NCBI GenBank assembly: GCA_050012355.1
Contig: JBEKHI010000389.1
Span: 1-7,720, forward strand
Length of the DNA: 7,720 nt
Source: JBEKHI01 sp050012355
Lineage (GTDB): Bacteria > Actinomycetota > Actinomycetes > Streptosporangiales > Streptosporangiaceae
Direction of reading: 5' to 3'
Below the pieces are notes generated by a model. That model was given only the letters and a program-made list of their open reading frames with translations, made no database searches and was not told the DNA's origin. The position numbers and the translations under genes were made by a program. Each line of letters begins with the position of its first letter. Position 1 is the first letter of the stretch. Below are positions 5,726 to 7,720 of the stretch, one piece after another.

Positions 5726-5873
5726 CAGGAACAATCTGCGCCCTGTTACCGTGCCTCCCCGGACATCGACTTCCCGCACCCAGCCCGCAAGGATGAGTAG
5801 CAGTCCGACAGCCCGGCCGCCGGTCACGAGCGCCGGCGGATTCCCAGCTCCCGTCCCGAATGGCGGTATATCA

Positions 5874-6713
5874 ATGAGCCTCAGCACCAGCGAGACGCAC
5901 GACATCAACCGGGCGAACGCGACCGGCCTGCCGCCGGTCGTCTTCGTTCACGGCCTGTGGATGCTCGCCTCAAGCTGGCAGCCCTGGCGCACGTTCTTCG
6001 AGGAGAACGGCTACGCCACCATCGCCCCCGGCTGGCCCGGTGACCCGGCAACCACCGGCGAAGCCCGAGCAAACCCCCGGGTCTTCGCGGGCAAGAGCGT
6101 CGGGCAGGTAACCAGCCACATGGCCGAAGCCATCGCGGCGCTACAGCACAGGCCAGCGATCATCGGACACTCCTTCGGCGGTCTGATCACCCAGCAGCTC
6201 GCCGGCCAGGGACTGGCCACCACGTCCGTCGCGATCGACTCGGCCCCGTTCCGCGGAGTACTGCCACTGCCGCTGTCCGCGCTCCGCTCGGCCATGCCAG
6301 TCATCGGCAACCCGGCCAACTACCGGCGGGCAGTCATGCTCACCTACGAGCAGTTCCGCTACTCCTTCGCTAACGCCATCAGCGAGAACGAGGCCAAGCG
6401 GCTGTATGAGGCCTATCCCGTCCCGGGCTCAGGGATCCCGCTCTTCCAAGCCGCGACCGCCAACATCAACCCGCTCACCGAGATCAAGGTGGACACCAAG
6501 AACCCGCACCGCGGCCCCATGCTGCTCATCACAGGCGAGAAAGACCACATCGCCCCGCACGCCATCGCCGCCGCCTCCTACAGAAAACAGAAACGCAACC
6601 GCGCCGCCACCCGCATCCAGCAGATCCCGGACCGCGGCCACTCCCTGGTCTTCGACAGCGGCTGGCAAGACGTCGCCGAAACAGCCCTGGCATTCATCAA
6701 GACCACCCGCTAA
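5874..6713 (+). CDS. Alpha/beta hydrolase (279 aa)
   Basis: This is a complete alpha/beta-hydrolase-fold enzyme, probably cytosolic because no signal peptide is seen. Numbering is from the ATG at 5874. Motifs are VVFVHGLW (22-29) with the oxyanion-hole HG; the nucleophile elbow GHSFGG with Ser100; the acid Asp224 in GEKDHIAP; and the base His256 in DRGHSLVFD. A cap region runs roughly 125-205. It resembles the general lipase/esterase and chloroperoxidase-like hydrolases; the substrate cannot be read from sequence. An in-frame GTG at 5751 would add 41 residues, but these are Pro/Ser/Thr-rich and unlike a domain, so the later ATG is preferred; GGCGG seven bases upstream is a modest RBS. Its position opposite a PucR-type regulator suggests induction by a metabolite linked to its substrate. 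Confidence 0.88.
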   Translation: MSLSTSETHDINRANATGLPPVVFVHGLWMLASSWQPWRTFFEENGYATIAPGWPGDPATTGEARANPRVFAGKSVGQVTSHMAEAIAALQHRPAIIGHSFGGLITQQLAGQGLATTSVAIDSAPFRGVLPLPLSALRSAMPVIGNPANYRRAVMLTYEQFRYSFANAISENEAKRLYEAYPVPGSGIPLFQAATANINPLTEIKVDTKNPHRGPMLLITGEKDHIAPHAIAAASYRKQKRNRAATRIQQIPDRGHSLVFDSGWQDVAETALAFIKTTR

Positions 6714-6763
6714 AGCCGGCCACAGGATCCGCCGAAACGCGAACTGCCAGGCCATCCGCTGGT

Positions 6764-6778
6764 CCGCCGCGCCGGCGG
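6764..6778. terminator. Short GC hairpin after the hydrolase gene
   Basis: CCGCCG (6764-6769) and CGGCGG (6773-6778) form a 6-bp stem with a 3-base loop, 50 bases after the hydrolase stop. It may act with the larger hairpin downstream, or be chance in GC-rich DNA. Confidence 0.3.
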
Positions 6779-6808
6779 GGACGAGACCATCAATCAGCAC
6801 GCAGATCA

Positions 6809-6863
6809 GCCTGATGGGCGGCTCGACGATCATGCTGCGCGATTGCCGAGCCGCCCATCAGGC
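6809..6863. terminator. 17-bp perfect inverted repeat, probable bidirectional terminator
   Basis: The arms at 6809-6825 and 6847-6863 are perfectly complementary over 17 bases (GCCTGATGGGCGGCTCG on the left) with a 21-base loop. This stem is far longer than chance would give. It sits 95 bases after the hydrolase stop, in the space between the rightward hydrolase and the leftward BTAD gene, where a two-way terminator would be useful. No T-runs flank it. It could also be a small palindromic mobile repeat. Confidence 0.6.
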
Positions 6864-6904
6864 GGTTCAATGCGCGCAGGTCTCATAGCGTTTCGTGACT
6901 GTCC

Positions 6905-7168
6905 GTGAGCGGAGGCCCGTCCGGGCACTCGCGGAGCACGACCGGTCCGACGGCGGATACTGCGGGCATACTCGGTGACCGGTGGGGTGTCACGCGCAGA
7001 GAGATCATGCGTGTCTACCCCTGCGACCGCTTGGTTCCCTCGCCGTCCTGCCGCTGTGGCAGGGGCATCGGTATCGGCGCCCGCCGGGCGGTGTGGCCTT
7101 GGGTCGCGCAGACCAGGCTGGCGCCCTGCCCCTACGACTGGATCGATAACCTTGGCCGGATCCTGCGG
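6905..7168 (+). pseudogene. Truncated 5' remnant of an SRPBCC-like gene
   Basis: The frame from GTG at 6905 gives an unremarkable leader, then family-like sequence from about 6971: GDRWGVTRREIMRVYPCDRL, later AVWPWVAQTRLAP, and CPYDWIDNLGR ending near 7165. From memory this matches the N-terminal third of an actinobacterial SRPBCC-type family (DRWG...YPCDxxVP...VWPWLxQxRLAPYSYDWIDNLGRRSP), which usually runs on for well over 100 more residues. Here the match stops after DNLGR and the frame runs into the antisense of the BTAD gene. Substitutions such as Cys for the usual Tyr and Trp suggest decay before or after truncation. No RBS is seen before 6905, so the original start is uncertain. Confidence 0.65.
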
Positions 7169-7173
7169 CCCGG

Positions 7174-7719
7174 CTACTCTCCGAGACTGTCCCGGCGGCA
7201 CTGCTCGCCCAGCAGCGCCCCGCCGAAGACCACGAACCCCACGGCTACTATCCACGTCACGACGACGAGCATGGTGCCGACGGCCCCGTAGGTCGCGGCG
7301 GGCAGCTCCCGTGGGACGACCGGGACCGGATTGTCTGTCGCCGACGGCGAGGTGGGTTCCTGAACGACCGCCTCAGCTGGCAGATGCCTTCTCGTATCGG
7401 GCGGCCAGGATACGCCCTCAGAACGCGGCGGTGTCAGCAGTATGGTGTCGCCGGCCAGGATACGCTCATGCAGATCTCGCAGTTCAGGACCTGGTTCGAT
7501 GCCCAGCTCGCTGACCAGTTCCCGGCGGGCGTGCTGGTAGGCGGCTAGGGCCTCGGCCTGACGGCCGGAGCAGACAAGGGCGACCATGAGCTGGGCGTGG
7601 AAACGTTCGCGCAGCGGGTGGTCGGCGCTCAGGTCGCGAAGCTGCGGCACGAGCCGCTCGTGGTGTCCGAGGTGCAGTCCGGCCTGCGCGGAGTCCTCCA
7701 GCGCTTGCAGGCGAAGCTG
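7174..7719 (-). CDS. BTAD-domain (SARP/AfsR-type) regulator with C-terminal membrane helix; 5' end outside window
   Basis: The C-terminal 181 residues are visible, open to the window edge. The first part is the bacterial transcriptional activation domain: LQALEDSAQAG, HPLRERFHAQLMVAL, SGRQAEALAAYQHARREL and ELGIEPGPELRDLHERIL, the classic BTAD helices. The DNA-binding domain expected before it lies outside the window. After BTAD there is a Pro/Ser-rich linker of about 50 residues, then one strongly hydrophobic segment of about 25 residues (AVGTMLVVVTWIVAVGFVVF) and a short tail GEQCRRDSLGE before TAG. There is no NB-ARC or TPR part as in AfsR. The predicted form is a regulator anchored to the inner face of the membrane by its C-terminus. 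Proteins of this group often control secondary metabolism; the target here is unknown. The remnant gene on the other strand ends next to its stop codon. Confidence 0.85.
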   Translation of the reverse strand, partial: QLRLQALEDSAQAGLHLGHHERLVPQLRDLSADHPLRERFHAQLMVALVCSGRQAEALAAYQHARRELVSELGIEPGPELRDLHERILAGDTILLTPPRSEGVSWPPDTRRHLPAEAVVQEPTSPSATDNPVPVVPRELPAATYGAVGTMLVVVTWIVAVGFVVFGGALLGEQCRRDSLGE

Positions 7720-7720
7720 C

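Noticed and set aside
5751..5873. N-terminal extension of the hydrolase from GTG at 5751
   Set aside because: The extra 41 residues are low-complexity and occupy the control region; the ATG at 5874 fits the fold's normal start.
6975..7514. 179-aa plus-strand open frame
   Set aside because: Out of frame with the SRPBCC-like remnant and antisense to the BTAD gene.

Overview
The window is high-GC DNA from an actinomycete (Actinomycetota). The evidence is strong G/C bias at third codon positions, a BTAD-type (SARP family) regulator, a PucR-type regulator, an EI24-type membrane protein, and a gene pair starting MIEEATVD / SEYQYYEF that I associate only with actinobacteria. A Streptomyces-, Streptosporangium- or related soil actinomycete fits best; the genus cannot be fixed from this sequence.

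Layout, left to right. (1) 2-364 (+) is the C-terminal end of an EI24-type membrane protein. (2) 365-848 is gene-poor. It carries two GntR/DasR-type (dre-like) palindromes whose centres are 115 bp apart, with no intact gene next to them, and a strong hairpin that ends the leftward unit to the right. (3) 849-2160 (-) is a two-gene unit: an intact 91-aa conserved protein, then a pseudogene of the SEYQYYEF family with a frameshift, an internal deletion and a nonsense codon. A possible 59-aa ORF sits immediately upstream. (4) 2423-3975 (-) is a self-contained gene for an AAA_14/DUF4143 ATPase, with its own terminator, a textbook RBS before a TTG start, and an AT-rich promoter region with repeated CTAAAA boxes. 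(5) 3976-4360 has no convincing gene. (6) 4361-6713 is a divergent pair, a PucR/CdaR-type regulator (-) and an alpha/beta hydrolase (+), sharing a 220-bp control region with an extended -10 and a perfect 13-bp palindrome. (7) A 17-bp perfect inverted repeat follows the hydrolase. (8) 6905-7168 (+) is a truncated 5' remnant of a gene encoding a PCDRLVP...DWIDNLGR-type protein (SRPBCC-like by recall). (9) 7174-7719 (-) is the C-terminal part of a BTAD regulator that ends in a single predicted transmembrane helix.

Working together: the only strong functional link is the PucR regulator and the divergent hydrolase. The 91-aa protein and the broken SEYQYYEF gene form one unit. The ATPase looks like an independent cassette. 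Two decayed genes and orphan operator-like sites within 8 kb point to an eroding, rearranged accessory region. I found no CRISPR array, tRNA, rRNA, transposase or obvious new multi-gene system. The best leads are the membrane-tethered BTAD protein, the orphan dre pair, the ATPase with its repeat-rich promoter, and the PucR/hydrolase operator.
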